A stretch of 17,521 bases of DNA, from NCBI GenBank assembly GCA_002420005.1, contig DIHE01000028.1:31903-49423 (forward strand), written 5' to 3'. This DNA is from Holophagales bacterium UBA5704 (GTDB lineage Bacteria; Acidobacteriota; Thermoanaerobaculia; Multivoradales; UBA5704). Positions 1 to 6,168 of this stretch are shown here, piece by piece. A model generated the notes under the pieces. The model did not search any database and had not been told where the DNA came from. It worked only from the letters and a program-made list of their open reading frames with translations. The position numbers and the translations under genes are program-made. Within the stretch, counting starts at the first letter, position 1. Every line of letters begins with the position of its first letter.

Positions 1-567
1 AAGGGCAACATCATGAAGTTCACCGAGGGCGCCTTCAAGGATTGGGGCTATGAAGAGGCGCTGGAGAATTTCGCGGCGCAGACCGTCACCGAGGCCGACC
101 TGTGGGACCGGCACGGCGGCAAGGTGCCGGAGGGCCGCATCGTGGTCAAGGACCGCATCGCCGACTCGATGTTCCAGCAGGTCCTCCTGCGGCCGGACGA
201 GTACGACGTGCTCGCCACCACCAACCTGAACGGCGACTACATGTCCGACGCCCTGGCGGCGCAGGTGGGCGGTCTCGGCATGGCGCCGGGGAGCAACGAA
301 GGCGATGGCTACGCCGTCTTCGAAGCGACCCACGGCACCGCGCCCAAGTACGCCGACCAGGACAAGGTGAACCCCGGCTCCCTGATCCTCTCCGGCTGCA
401 TGATGCTGCGCTGGCTCGGCTGGACCGAGGCGGCCGACGCCGTCGAGGGGGCTCTGGGCCGCACGATCGAGCAGAAGCGGGTCACCTACGACCTGGAGCG
501 CCTGATGGACGGAGCCACCCTGCTCAAGAGCTCCGAGTTTGCGAAGGCCATCGTGGCCAATCTATAA
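1..567 (+). CDS. icd: NADP-dependent isocitrate dehydrogenase, C-terminal part (5' end outside window)
   Basis: TCA-cycle enzyme that oxidatively decarboxylates isocitrate to 2-oxoglutarate in the cytoplasm. The frame is open from base 1 (KGNIMKFTEG, a conserved Icd segment), so the gene starts upstream; about 188 of roughly 415 residues are visible. The conserved stretch NLNGDYMSDALAAQVGG is followed by FEATHGTAPKY and KVNPGS. Lys-Tyr after THGTAP and the Val of KVNPGS are the positions that, with a downstream Arg in YDLERLMDG, bind the 2'-phosphate of NADP in the E. coli enzyme, so NADP use is expected. The C-terminus (LLKSSEFAKAI) matches the normal end of the family. mdh starts 19 bp after the stop, so the two genes are probably cotranscribed. 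Family identification is secure; cofactor preference is an inference from these residues. Confidence 0.96.
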   Translation, partial: KGNIMKFTEGAFKDWGYEEALENFAAQTVTEADLWDRHGGKVPEGRIVVKDRIADSMFQQVLLRPDEYDVLATTNLNGDYMSDALAAQVGGLGMAPGSNEGDGYAVFEATHGTAPKYADQDKVNPGSLILSGCMMLRWLGWTEAADAVEGALGRTIEQKRVTYDLERLMDGATLLKSSEFAKAIVANL

Positions 568-586
568 CCTCGTGGAGAAGCAACCG

Positions 587-1519
587 ATGCGTTACAAAGT
601 GACCGTGGTGGGAGGCGCCGGCAACGTCGGAGCCACCGCCGGACAGCGGATCGCCGAGGCGGACCTCGCCGACGTGGTCCTCCTCGACATGGCCGGCGAG
701 CTGGCCACCGGCAAAGCGCTGGACATGATGGAGTCCGCGCCCGTGCTGGGCTTCAATGCACACATCACCGGCGGCTCCGACTACGCGCTGACCGCCGGCT
801 CCGATATCTGCGTCATCACCGCCGGCCTCGCCCGCAAGCCGGGCATGAGCCGCGACGACCTGCTGGCGAAGAACACCGACATCGTCAAGGACGTGGTGGC
901 GAACCTGGTGAAGCACTCGCCGAACACCACCTTGATCATCGTCACCAACCCGCTCGACGCCATGTGCGAGGTGGCGCGCCGGGTCTCCGGCTTCCCGCGC
1001 GAGCGGATTCTGGGGATGGCCGGCGTGCTCGACGCGGCGCGCATGCGCTACTTCATCGCCGCCGAGCTGAACGTCTCGGTGGAAGACGTGGACGCCTTCG
1101 TCCTCGGCGGCCACGGCGACACCATGGTGCCGCTGCCGCGCTACTCGACGGTGAACGGCATCCCGCTGCCGCAGCTCCTGGCCCACGACCGGATCGAGGC
1201 GATCAACGACCGCACCCGCAAGGGCGGCATCGAGATCGTCAACTACTACAAGACCGGCTCCGCCTACTATGCCCCGGCCGCCGCGGTCTTCGAGATGGTC
1301 GGCGCGATCCTGGGCGACAAGCACAAGATCCTCCCCTGCGCGGTCTATCTCCAGGGCGAGTACGACCTGAACGGCCTGTTCGTGGGAGTGCCCTGCCTGC
1401 TTGGCAAGAACGGCATGGAGCGCGTGCTCCAGCTCGAGCTGACCGCGGACGAGAAGGCGGAGCTCGCGAAGTCGGCCGAAGCCGTCCGCGAGCTGGTCAA
1501 CGCCCTGCCGGCCATGTAA
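587..1519 (+). CDS. mdh: malate dehydrogenase (LDH-like type)
   Basis: Reversible NAD-linked oxidation of malate to oxaloacetate in the TCA cycle. The product has 310 residues, the usual length for the LDH-like bacterial MDH group. The Rossmann motif GGAGNVG lies at residues 9-15, with Asp34 at the end of the second strand indicating NAD. Arg83 and Arg89 in the mobile loop ARKPGMSR bind the carboxylates and select malate over lactate; Asp149/Arg152 and His176 (GGHGDTM) form the catalytic set. The start ATG at 587 is chosen because GGAGAAG lies 6 nt upstream and MRYKVTVVGG is the normal N-terminus; a longer in-frame start at 539 would run into icd. icd lies directly upstream. After the TAA the same frame remains open for another 402 bp (described separately). 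Confidence 0.97.
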   Translation: MRYKVTVVGGAGNVGATAGQRIAEADLADVVLLDMAGELATGKALDMMESAPVLGFNAHITGGSDYALTAGSDICVITAGLARKPGMSRDDLLAKNTDIVKDVVANLVKHSPNTTLIIVTNPLDAMCEVARRVSGFPRERILGMAGVLDAARMRYFIAAELNVSVEDVDAFVLGGHGDTMVPLPRYSTVNGIPLPQLLAHDRIEAINDRTRKGGIEIVNYYKTGSAYYAPAAAVFEMVGAILGDKHKILPCAVYLQGEYDLNGLFVGVPCLLGKNGMERVLQLELTADEKAELAKSAEAVRELVNALPAM

Positions 1520-1921
1520 CCCTCCCACCGGGCCGCCTCCCACACCGGCCCGGCCACTTCCCCGACCTCCCCGGCCGCGACCACCTCGTCCGCGGCCGGG
1601 GCCGCGGCCCCTCCGCCCGCTTCCCGCAACACCCCGGCCGCTTCCCACATGCACCCGGCCGCGGCCGGCTCCAACCCGGCCGCTTCCAGGGAGGCCCCGG
1701 CCATGTCCGGATCGATTCCGGCCACGGCCGGGAAGGCCCCGGCCGCGGTCAGGGAAGGCGCGGCCCCAGCCGAAACGACGCCGGCCCCGGCCGCCGCCGA
1801 CCTGGAACCGGCCGGGAAGGCCCCGGCCGCGGTCAGGGAAGGCGCGGCCCCAGCCGAAACGACCCCGGCCCCGGCCGCCGCCGACCCGGAACCGCCCGGG
1901 CTCGACCTGGAGCTTTCCTGA
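1520..1921 (+). other. Pro/Ala-rich open frame continuing in phase after the mdh stop
   Basis: After the mdh TAA (1517-1519) the same reading frame has no stop until TGA at 1919-1921. It would encode about 133 residues made almost only of Ala, Pro, Gly, Thr and Ser, with a few charged residues (for example AAVREGAAPAETTPAPAAAD). An internal ATG at 1649 would give a 90-residue protein, but no ribosome site is evident before it. The DNA is built from GGCC/CCGG blocks, which by itself lowers stop-codon frequency, so an open frame here is weak evidence of coding. It may be a non-coding repeat expansion, a small low-complexity protein, or the remnant of a Pro/Ala tail on MDH. No function is assigned. 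Confidence 0.3.
1726..1893 (+). repeat. Two tandem 84-bp units, 2 mismatches
   Basis: Bases 1726-1809 and 1810-1893 are two head-to-tail copies of an 84-bp unit, beginning GGCCGGGAAGGCCCC, that differ at only two positions by eye. The length is a multiple of three (28 codons), so the duplication keeps the open frame. Near-identity points to a recent duplication or ongoing slippage/recombination. Confidence 0.93.
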
Positions 1922-2035
1922 GAAGAGTGGGAATCGGCCCGGATCGAGCCGCTCGTGTCACGGAAGGCTGCGCTCTACGGGGGTGCCGTCCGCCCCGCGG
2001 TCACCGGCAAGCTCCCCGAGGTCCCGGCGAGCGCC

Positions 2036-2095
2036 CCCTGGGACCGCCGGCGTCCCGCCGGCATTCAAGAAGATGGGCCGCAGGCCCGGCCGTCC
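2036..2095. repeat. Short palindromic intergenic element
   Basis: GGGAC (2040-2044) and GTCCC (2052-2056) flank CGCCGGC, followed by GCCGGC and GCATTCAAGA. This GGGACCGCCGGCGTCCC-type block resembles dispersed intergenic palindromes common in GC-rich genomes. The rest of 1922-2134 shows no gene: the open frame that runs into the HepT-like gene from 1955 has no family-like sequence before the ATG at 2135. Confidence 0.35.
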
Positions 2096-2134
2096 GTGCG
2101 CCCGTGCGCTAGACTTCCTGGGGCGAGGGTTGTT

Positions 2135-2602
2135 ATGAACGAGAAGCTCCTGATCCTTGAGCGCAGCGTCCGTGCCGACCTCGAGACCATCGACGAGCTC
2201 TACGAGAGCCTCGGCACGCCGGCTCTTTCCGCGGCGGACTCCGAAGAAACGCGCATCGTCATCGCCTATCGGCTCCACTCTCTTTACGCGGCGTTTGCGA
2301 ACGCCTTCCGCAACATTGCCGCCGCGTTCGAGAACCATCTCAATGACCGAGCCGGCTGGCACCGCGAGCTGCTGCAACGGATGAAGCTCGACCTCACCCC
2401 GATCCGTCCGGCCGTGATCGACGGAGAAGCCTATGCCCGCCTGGATGAGATGCTTCGCTTCCGGCACTTCTTCCGCACGGCGTACGGTGTGCCGCTGGAC
2501 CCGGAGCGGCTGAGCCTCGCCCTCCACCAGGCTCTTGGGCTCAAGCCGATGTACCGGAAGCAGTTGGAGGGTTTCCTCCAGTTCGTCCAGGGGTTGCAGT
2601 AG
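2135..2602 (+). CDS. HepT-like protein (MNT/HepT toxin-antitoxin family), orphan
   Basis: The product has 155 residues and is mostly helical. The segment LRFRHFFRTAYG (residues 107-118) followed by LDPERL is the recognisable HepT-like signature, related to the Arg-His-Tyr motif of HepT RNases. In classical systems HepT is an RNase or tRNA-targeting toxin that is inactivated by AMPylation by a partner MNT nucleotidyltransferase. No nucleotidyltransferase gene is visible on either side, so this copy is either an orphan or works with a distant partner. The ATG at 2135 is preferred over 1955 because the upstream residues are a Pro/Arg-rich GC shadow; GAGGGT 5 nt before it is a weak ribosome site and TAGACT at 2110-2115 could be a -10 box. 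Membership of the HepT-like_2 type group is judged from motif memory, and toxin activity is not established. Confidence 0.62.
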   Translation: MNEKLLILERSVRADLETIDELYESLGTPALSAADSEETRIVIAYRLHSLYAAFANAFRNIAAAFENHLNDRAGWHRELLQRMKLDLTPIRPAVIDGEAYARLDEMLRFRHFFRTAYGVPLDPERLSLALHQALGLKPMYRKQLEGFLQFVQGLQ

Positions 2603-2630
2603 CAGAAGTGCTGCGGAGATTTGTCGACCT

Positions 2631-2672
2631 GCGCCGCGGCGTGGGTGACTTGCGCCGCGGCGTGACGCGAGT
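2631..2672. repeat. 21-bp imperfect direct repeat in the antitoxin relic
   Basis: GCGCCGCGGCGTG occurs at 2631-2643 and again at 2652-2664, a spacing of exactly 21 bp. The repeat occupies the point where similarity to HTH antitoxins stops, so it may mark the rearrangement end point. Confidence 0.6.
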
Positions 2673-2744
2673 CGCTTGGCCGCGGTGCATCTGCTCGACC
2701 GACTCCAACAGATCGCGCTGAAACTGCTCCATGTCAGCGGGCAT
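2661..2744 (-). pseudogene. Decayed 5' end of an XRE-type (HigA-like) HTH antitoxin gene
   Basis: Reading down from ATG at 2744 the frame encodes MPADMEQFQRDLLESVEQMH and continues RGQATRVT, which closely resembles the N-terminus of XRE-family antitoxins (typically 'FQxDLLESVRxMKxGxAARVT'). The sequence then turns into Arg/Pro/Thr-rich residues with no helix-turn-helix before the frame ends at 2541, where it already overlaps the HepT-like gene. The break coincides with a 21-bp imperfect direct repeat in which GCGCCGCGGC recurs at 2631 and 2652. The relic lies 67 bp downstream of vapC on the same strand. It is probably a gene truncated by deletion or repeat expansion; a short expressed peptide cannot be excluded. 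Confidence 0.5.
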
Positions 2745-2760
2745 TCAACGAGTTGCTGCC

Positions 2761-2775
2761 GCCCCCTCCGGGGGC
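2761..2775. other. GC-rich hairpin downstream of vapC
   Basis: GCCCCC-TCC-GGGGGC forms a perfect 6-bp stem 37 bp beyond the vapC stop. There is no T-tract on either side, so it is a possible Rho-assisted or 3'-protective hairpin rather than a clear intrinsic terminator. Confidence 0.4.
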
Positions 2776-2811
2776 TTGGAACGGTACGGCGCCGGTTCGC
2801 CGATGCCTCGG

Positions 2812-3213
2812 CTACCGGACCACCCTCACCTCGACGCGGAGGTCCAGGTCGGCCCAGACCCTGTCGGTCGTGACAGCCGGCCGTCCGAGGTCGGCGGCGA
2901 GGGCGAGGCAGGCGCGGTCGCCGAGAGACAGGCCGAACGACCGGGTCTCCTCCCGCAGGCCGGCGGTCTTTTCGGCCAACCCGGCGGTGAAGGGCAGGAT
3001 CTCAAGGCCGAGGGATTCCAGCTCCTCGCGGAGGCCTTTGACCGGGATCTTGTGCTCCAGGGCCTTCTGGATCACCTCCGACCAGTTCACGCTGGAGATG
3101 GCGGATGTGCCGAGCATCTCCTCGACCACCTCGCCTCCTGGTTCTCCTCGCAGGAAGGCGAGGAGGGCGGAGGCATCGAGAACGCAGCTCCGGCGGTTCT
3201 CCCCCGGGCTCAA
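2812..3213 (-). CDS. vapC: PIN-domain ribonuclease toxin VapC
   Basis: Type II toxin; PIN-domain endoribonucleases cleave tRNA or rRNA and are held inactive by their VapB partner. The 133 residues match the family length. The acidic metal-binding residues are all present: Asp13 in VLDASALLAFL, Glu46 in SVNWSEV, Asp99 in SLGDRACLALA and Asp117 in VTTDRVW. The start is a TTG at 3213 whose last two bases overlap the TGA of vapB (TTGA), the usual translational coupling in vapBC; no ATG gives a complete PIN domain. The intact acidic set suggests an active enzyme. The RNA target cannot be read from sequence. Confidence 0.93.
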   Translation of the reverse strand: MSPGENRRSCVLDASALLAFLRGEPGGEVVEEMLGTSAISSVNWSEVIQKALEHKIPVKGLREELESLGLEILPFTAGLAEKTAGLREETRSFGLSLGDRACLALAADLGRPAVTTDRVWADLDLRVEVRVVR

Positions 3214-3476
3214 TCCTCTTCCTCGCGCCGCGCCTCGGCACGCCGATCCGCGAGGAGCTCCGCGGAGAGGCTCACCTCGGGCGGGATCTGCGAGAAGCGG
3301 CGCTTCACCCGCGCCAGGACGGCCCCCCGCTTTTCCAGCACGAGCCGCTGGCCTTCGACGACGGCGAGAAGCACGTCGCCGGAGGAGATGCTCATCTCAC
3401 GGCGAAGCTCCGCTGGAATGACCAGCCGGCCTTGGGGTCCCACAGTGACTTTGGCAGGGTGCGAGATAAGTTCCAT
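3210..3476 (-). CDS. vapB: AbrB/SpoVT-fold antitoxin VapB
   Basis: Antitoxin and autorepressor of the vapBC operon. The 88-residue product has an N-terminal swapped-hairpin AbrB domain (KVTVGPQGRLVIPAELRREM, then GDVLLAVVEGQRLVLEK), the DNA-binding part. A charged C-terminal tail ending RRAEARREEED normally wraps the PIN toxin. The ATG at 3476 is preferred to an in-frame ATG at 3515: the domain begins just after it, and GATAGT, a plausible -10 box, sits exactly six bases upstream, which implies a leaderless mRNA. Three GTGCSAC repeats cover this promoter (separate entry). It overlaps vapC by 4 bp. Confidence 0.92.
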   Translation of the reverse strand: MELISHPAKVTVGPQGRLVIPAELRREMSISSGDVLLAVVEGQRLVLEKRGAVLARVKRRFSQIPPEVSLSAELLADRRAEARREEED

Positions 3477-3515
3477 GGTGCGACTATCGTGCCACAACCT
3501 GCTTGAAAGTGCCAC
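3477..3515 (-). promoter_or_regulatory. vapBC promoter with three operator-like repeats
   Basis: On the + strand GTGCGAC (3478-3484), GTGCCAC (3489-3495) and GTGCCAC (3509-3515) occur in the same orientation with start-to-start spacings of 11 and 20 bp, close to one and two helical turns. The candidate -10 box GATAGT (minus strand, 3488-3483) overlaps the first and abuts the second. Repeats over the promoter fit autoregulation by VapB or VapBC, as is known for this family. No good -35 box was seen. Confidence 0.5.
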
Positions 3516-3583
3516 ACCCCACCCCCGTCATCCGCTCCCGCAGCCCAGACGCCAGCCCGTCCATGGCGGCCTCGACACCTTTC

Positions 3584-3620
3584 GCGTTATACGCAGAGTC
3601 TAGCGCAGTGCGTATAACGC
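3584..3620. promoter_or_regulatory. Perfect 12-bp inverted repeat, possible operator
   Basis: GCGTTATACGCA (3584-3595) and TGCGTATAACGC (3609-3620) are perfect reverse complements separated by 13 bp. Each arm is itself nearly palindromic and is AT-richer than its surroundings. There is no T-tract, so an intrinsic terminator is unlikely; a protein-binding site between the divergent vapBC and phosphatase genes is more plausible. The binding protein is unknown. Confidence 0.5.
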
Positions 3621-3640
3621 AGGGGCCCTGCTCCTCTGCC

Positions 3641-3720
3641 AAGGACCCAAAGGACTTCAAGGACGGCCAAGCTTCCGGTTCTGCCTCGTCCTTGCCGTCC
3701 TTGGTGACCTTGTCGTCCTT
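3641..3720. repeat. Convergent 9-bp-period repeat (AAGGAC x3 / GTCCTT x4)
   Basis: AAGGAC occurs at 3641, 3650 and 3659. After a 23-bp gap the complement GTCCTT occurs at 3688, 3697 and 3715, with a one-base variant GACCTT at 3706. All spacings within each arm are exactly 9 bp. The arms can pair into a long imperfect hairpin of about 30 bp. The element lies 65 bp before the phosphatase start and has no coding support of its own. Confidence 0.85.
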
Positions 3721-3773
3721 TCTCGCTTGCGGCGATCCGGGAGGCCTCTCGCAACTCCGCCCCCGGGAGCCCG

Positions 3774-3779
3774 TACAAT
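3774..3779 (+). promoter_or_regulatory. Candidate -10 box for a leaderless phosphatase mRNA
   Basis: TACAAT (5 of 6 to TATAAT) ends six bases before the ATG at 3786, placing transcription start on the start codon itself. No clear -35 hexamer is present at 16-18 bp. No Shine-Dalgarno sequence sits at the normal distance, which agrees with a leaderless message. Confidence 0.45.
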
Positions 3780-3785
3780 GGGACG

Positions 3786-6164
3786 ATGCGGACGTGGCGT
3801 GGTCTTCTCGCGTGGGTGCTGGCTGGAATCCTGGGGCTCGCTCTTCTCGCCTGGGCGTTTCCCCGCGCCTTCCGGCTCGCTCCCCACAGCTGGACGATCT
3901 CGCACAACGAGGCGGTGGCCATCGCGCAGGAGCGTCTGCGCGACCTCGGCGCACCGGTCGCGGATGCGTACGTGGTCGCGGTGCTCGATTCCGGCCTGTT
4001 GCTCGAACGGCGCCTCTCGGTCTCCGGGGAGGTTGCGGCGGCCGATCCGCGCCTGCGGACCCAGGTGGTGAGCTGGCTCGTCTTCGTGTACCGCCCCGGC
4101 GAGCTGCGGGACAACTGGACGTATCAGGCCCGGGTCTCGCTCTCCGGGGACCTGCTGGCCCTCCGCGTCCAGACCGATCCGCAGGCCGGTGCCGCACCGA
4201 TTCCACCCCGCGCGGCGCGCGACCGGGCCGATGCGTTCCTGCTCGCCCAGGGGATCGATCCGGCCCTCTATGAGGAACCGCAGTTGCGCAGCCAGCAGCT
4301 CGCCGCGCGCACCGACCTCTCGGTGCGCTATCCCTACCGCGGCAGCGCGGGCCTGCCGCACGGCTTCGAGGTGATTTTTGCCGGCGACCAGCTGGCCGGC
4401 TTCCAGCCCTGGGTCGAGGACCCGCAGGACCGCGAGGTGCAGCAGAGCCTGCGCGGCCTCCAGTTCATCGGCTTCGGGCAGCTCGCGGCGATCTATGGCT
4501 TCATGCTGCTCCTCGCTCCGCCGTTTCTGAAGCGCTACCACGAGGGAGAGATCGGCGTGCGCCGCGGCGGTCACATCTTTGTCTTGGTGGCGGCGGCCGC
4601 GCTGATCGCGGCGGCGGTCGGCGCCCGCGCGGACTCACAAGGGTTGGGGCTCGCTCTCGCGACCCGGCAGCAGACCACCTGGTTCTATCTGGCGGCGACG
4701 GTCATCTTCCAGATCGTGCCGACCTGCCTGCTCGGGTTCTTCGCCTGGTCGGTGGGGGAGTCGGTCTGCCGCGAGCACTGGGGGCACAAGCTCGCCGCGT
4801 TCGATGCATTGTTCCAGCGCGACTGGTCGAATGCCACGGTGGCGCGCTCCTCGCTGCGCGGGGTGGCGGCCGGGGCCGCTCTCGCCGGCGTCTTCGCCGC
4901 GGTGGTCCTGGCGATGTGCGGCACCGGGGCCTCGGCGCTGGTCTCCCTTCTGTTGCAAGGAAACGGGGCCTGGCGCGGTGTCCAGATGGCCGGGCAGATC
5001 CTCGCCAACGGCTTGCCGGGTGCGTTCGTGGTGCTGCTCTGGCTCCTGCCGGTTTCGATCGCGCGCTTCGGCCGGGCGGCCGGTACGCTGGTCACCATCC
5101 TGGCGGGATCGATCGTCCTCTTTCCCTTGGTGCTGGTGGCACCGCTGCGCTGGGGGCTGCTGCTGACCCTGGTGTGCGGCGCGGGCCTGGTCCTCCTCTT
5201 CCTTCTGTATGACCTGTTGACCGCGCTGATCGCCGGGTTCTTCGCCCAGGCGCTCCTCGTCACCTGGCCGCTGCTCACGGCGCGCGATGCGCATCTGCAG
5301 CTCGACGGCTGGCTGCCGCTCGTCCTGGTCGCCTTGCCGTTGCTCGCCAGCTTGCGGGCGCTGGGGAGCGGCCGGGAGTTCTTCTACCGCTATGAGGACG
5401 TCGCGCCGCACGTGCGGCGGATCGCCGAGCGCGAGCGCCAGCGGGTGGAGCTGGAGACGGCGCGGCGCATCCAGAGCTCGATCCTGCCGGAGCTGCCGCC
5501 CCGTCTGAACGGCGTCGAGATCGCTCACGCGTACCTGCCGGCGAGCGAGGTGGGGGGCGACTTCTACGATGTGCTGGGTTTGGACGACGGCCGTCTCGCC
5601 GTGGCGGTCGGCGACGTCGCCGGCCACGGGGTGTCGAGCGGCCTGGTGATGTCGATGGCCAAGTCGGCGCTGGCGGTGCAGGTGACGTTCGATCCGGAGG
5701 TGGCGGCGGTGTTTGCCACGCTCAACCGGATGGTGCACCAGACCGCCCGCAAGCGGCTCCTCGCGACGCTCTGCTATCTGGTGCTCGATCCGCGGCGCCG
5801 CGAGATCGTCTGGGCGAGCGCCGGGCATTTGTTCCCCTACCGCGTGACCCCCGCCGGCCGGGTCGAGGTGCTCGAATCGGTGGCCTATCCGCTCGGCGTC
5901 CGCAGCTGTCTGCAGGTGGAGCCGCGGGTGAAGGCCCTGGAGCCGGGAGACACCTTGTTCCTCTGCAGCGACGGCGTCATCGAGGCGCACCGGGAGCACG
6001 CCGAGGAGCCGTTCGGGTTCGAACGGCTGGAGGAGAGCCTCGCCCGCCACGTCCACCGTGGCGTGGAAGGGTTGCGCGACGGCGTCCTCGCAGACGTGAA
6101 CGGCTTCACCGGAACGGTGCCGCGCGAGGACGATCAGACGATTCTGGTGCTGCGGCTGCCGTAG
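3786..6164 (+). CDS. Membrane-bound PP2C/SpoIIE-type serine phosphatase
   Basis: The 792-residue product is an RsbU/SpoIIE-like phosphatase, a class that usually dephosphorylates anti-sigma-antagonist proteins. One helix at residues 5-24 is followed by a soluble segment to about 225, predicted to face the periplasm. Roughly eight to ten further membrane helices follow (about 230-540) and then a cytoplasmic catalytic domain. That domain begins with a linker helix (LETARRIQSSILPELPP from residue 556). It contains the metal-binding acids in GGDFYD (Asp592), GDVAGHG (Asp610), LCSDG (Asp729) and EDDQT (Asp782/783), so it looks active. The segment GESVCREHWGHKLAAFDAL in the membrane part resembles CPBP-type membrane proteins but lacks a clear EExxxR protease motif. 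Neighbours give no sigma or anti-sigma partner. The thioesterase gene converges on it with 4 bp between stops. Confidence 0.9.
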   Translation: MRTWRGLLAWVLAGILGLALLAWAFPRAFRLAPHSWTISHNEAVAIAQERLRDLGAPVADAYVVAVLDSGLLLERRLSVSGEVAAADPRLRTQVVSWLVFVYRPGELRDNWTYQARVSLSGDLLALRVQTDPQAGAAPIPPRAARDRADAFLLAQGIDPALYEEPQLRSQQLAARTDLSVRYPYRGSAGLPHGFEVIFAGDQLAGFQPWVEDPQDREVQQSLRGLQFIGFGQLAAIYGFMLLLAPPFLKRYHEGEIGVRRGGHIFVLVAAAALIAAAVGARADSQGLGLALATRQQTTWFYLAATVIFQIVPTCLLGFFAWSVGESVCREHWGHKLAAFDALFQRDWSNATVARSSLRGVAAGAALAGVFAAVVLAMCGTGASALVSLLLQGNGAWRGVQMAGQILANGLPGAFVVLLWLLPVSIARFGRAAGTLVTILAGSIVLFPLVLVAPLRWGLLLTLVCGAGLVLLFLLYDLLTALIAGFFAQALLVTWPLLTARDAHLQLDGWLPLVLVALPLLASLRALGSGREFFYRYEDVAPHVRRIAERERQRVELETARRIQSSILPELPPRLNGVEIAHAYLPASEVGGDFYDVLGLDDGRLAVAVGDVAGHGVSSGLVMSMAKSALAVQVTFDPEVAAVFATLNRMVHQTARKRLLATLCYLVLDPRRREIVWASAGHLFPYRVTPAGRVEVLESVAYPLGVRSCLQVEPRVKALEPGDTLFLCSDGVIEAHREHAEEPFGFERLEESLARHVHRGVEGLRDGVLADVNGFTGTVPREDDQTILVLRLP

Positions 6165-6168
6165 ACCC

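Noticed and set aside
524..1654. 376-codon minus-strand frame over mdh
   Set aside because: It is a Gly/Arg/His-rich antisense shadow of a clear malate dehydrogenase gene.
1955..2134. N-terminal extension of the HepT-like protein or a nucleotidyltransferase remnant
   Set aside because: The 60 extra codons are Arg/Pro/Gly-rich, lack the GSxxxGxxxxxSDxD motif, and cover a palindromic intergenic element.
3596..3608. Loop of an intrinsic terminator for vapBC or the phosphatase
   Set aside because: The 12-bp inverted repeat lies upstream of both divergent genes and has no T-tract on either side.
3641..3720. CRISPR-like array
   Set aside because: The repeat is 6 bp on a 9-bp step, changes orientation midway, and has no spacers or cas genes.
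4635..6056. 473-codon minus-strand frame inside the phosphatase gene
   Set aside because: It is a His/Arg/Gln-rich shadow with no family sequence; the + strand has all PP2C motifs.
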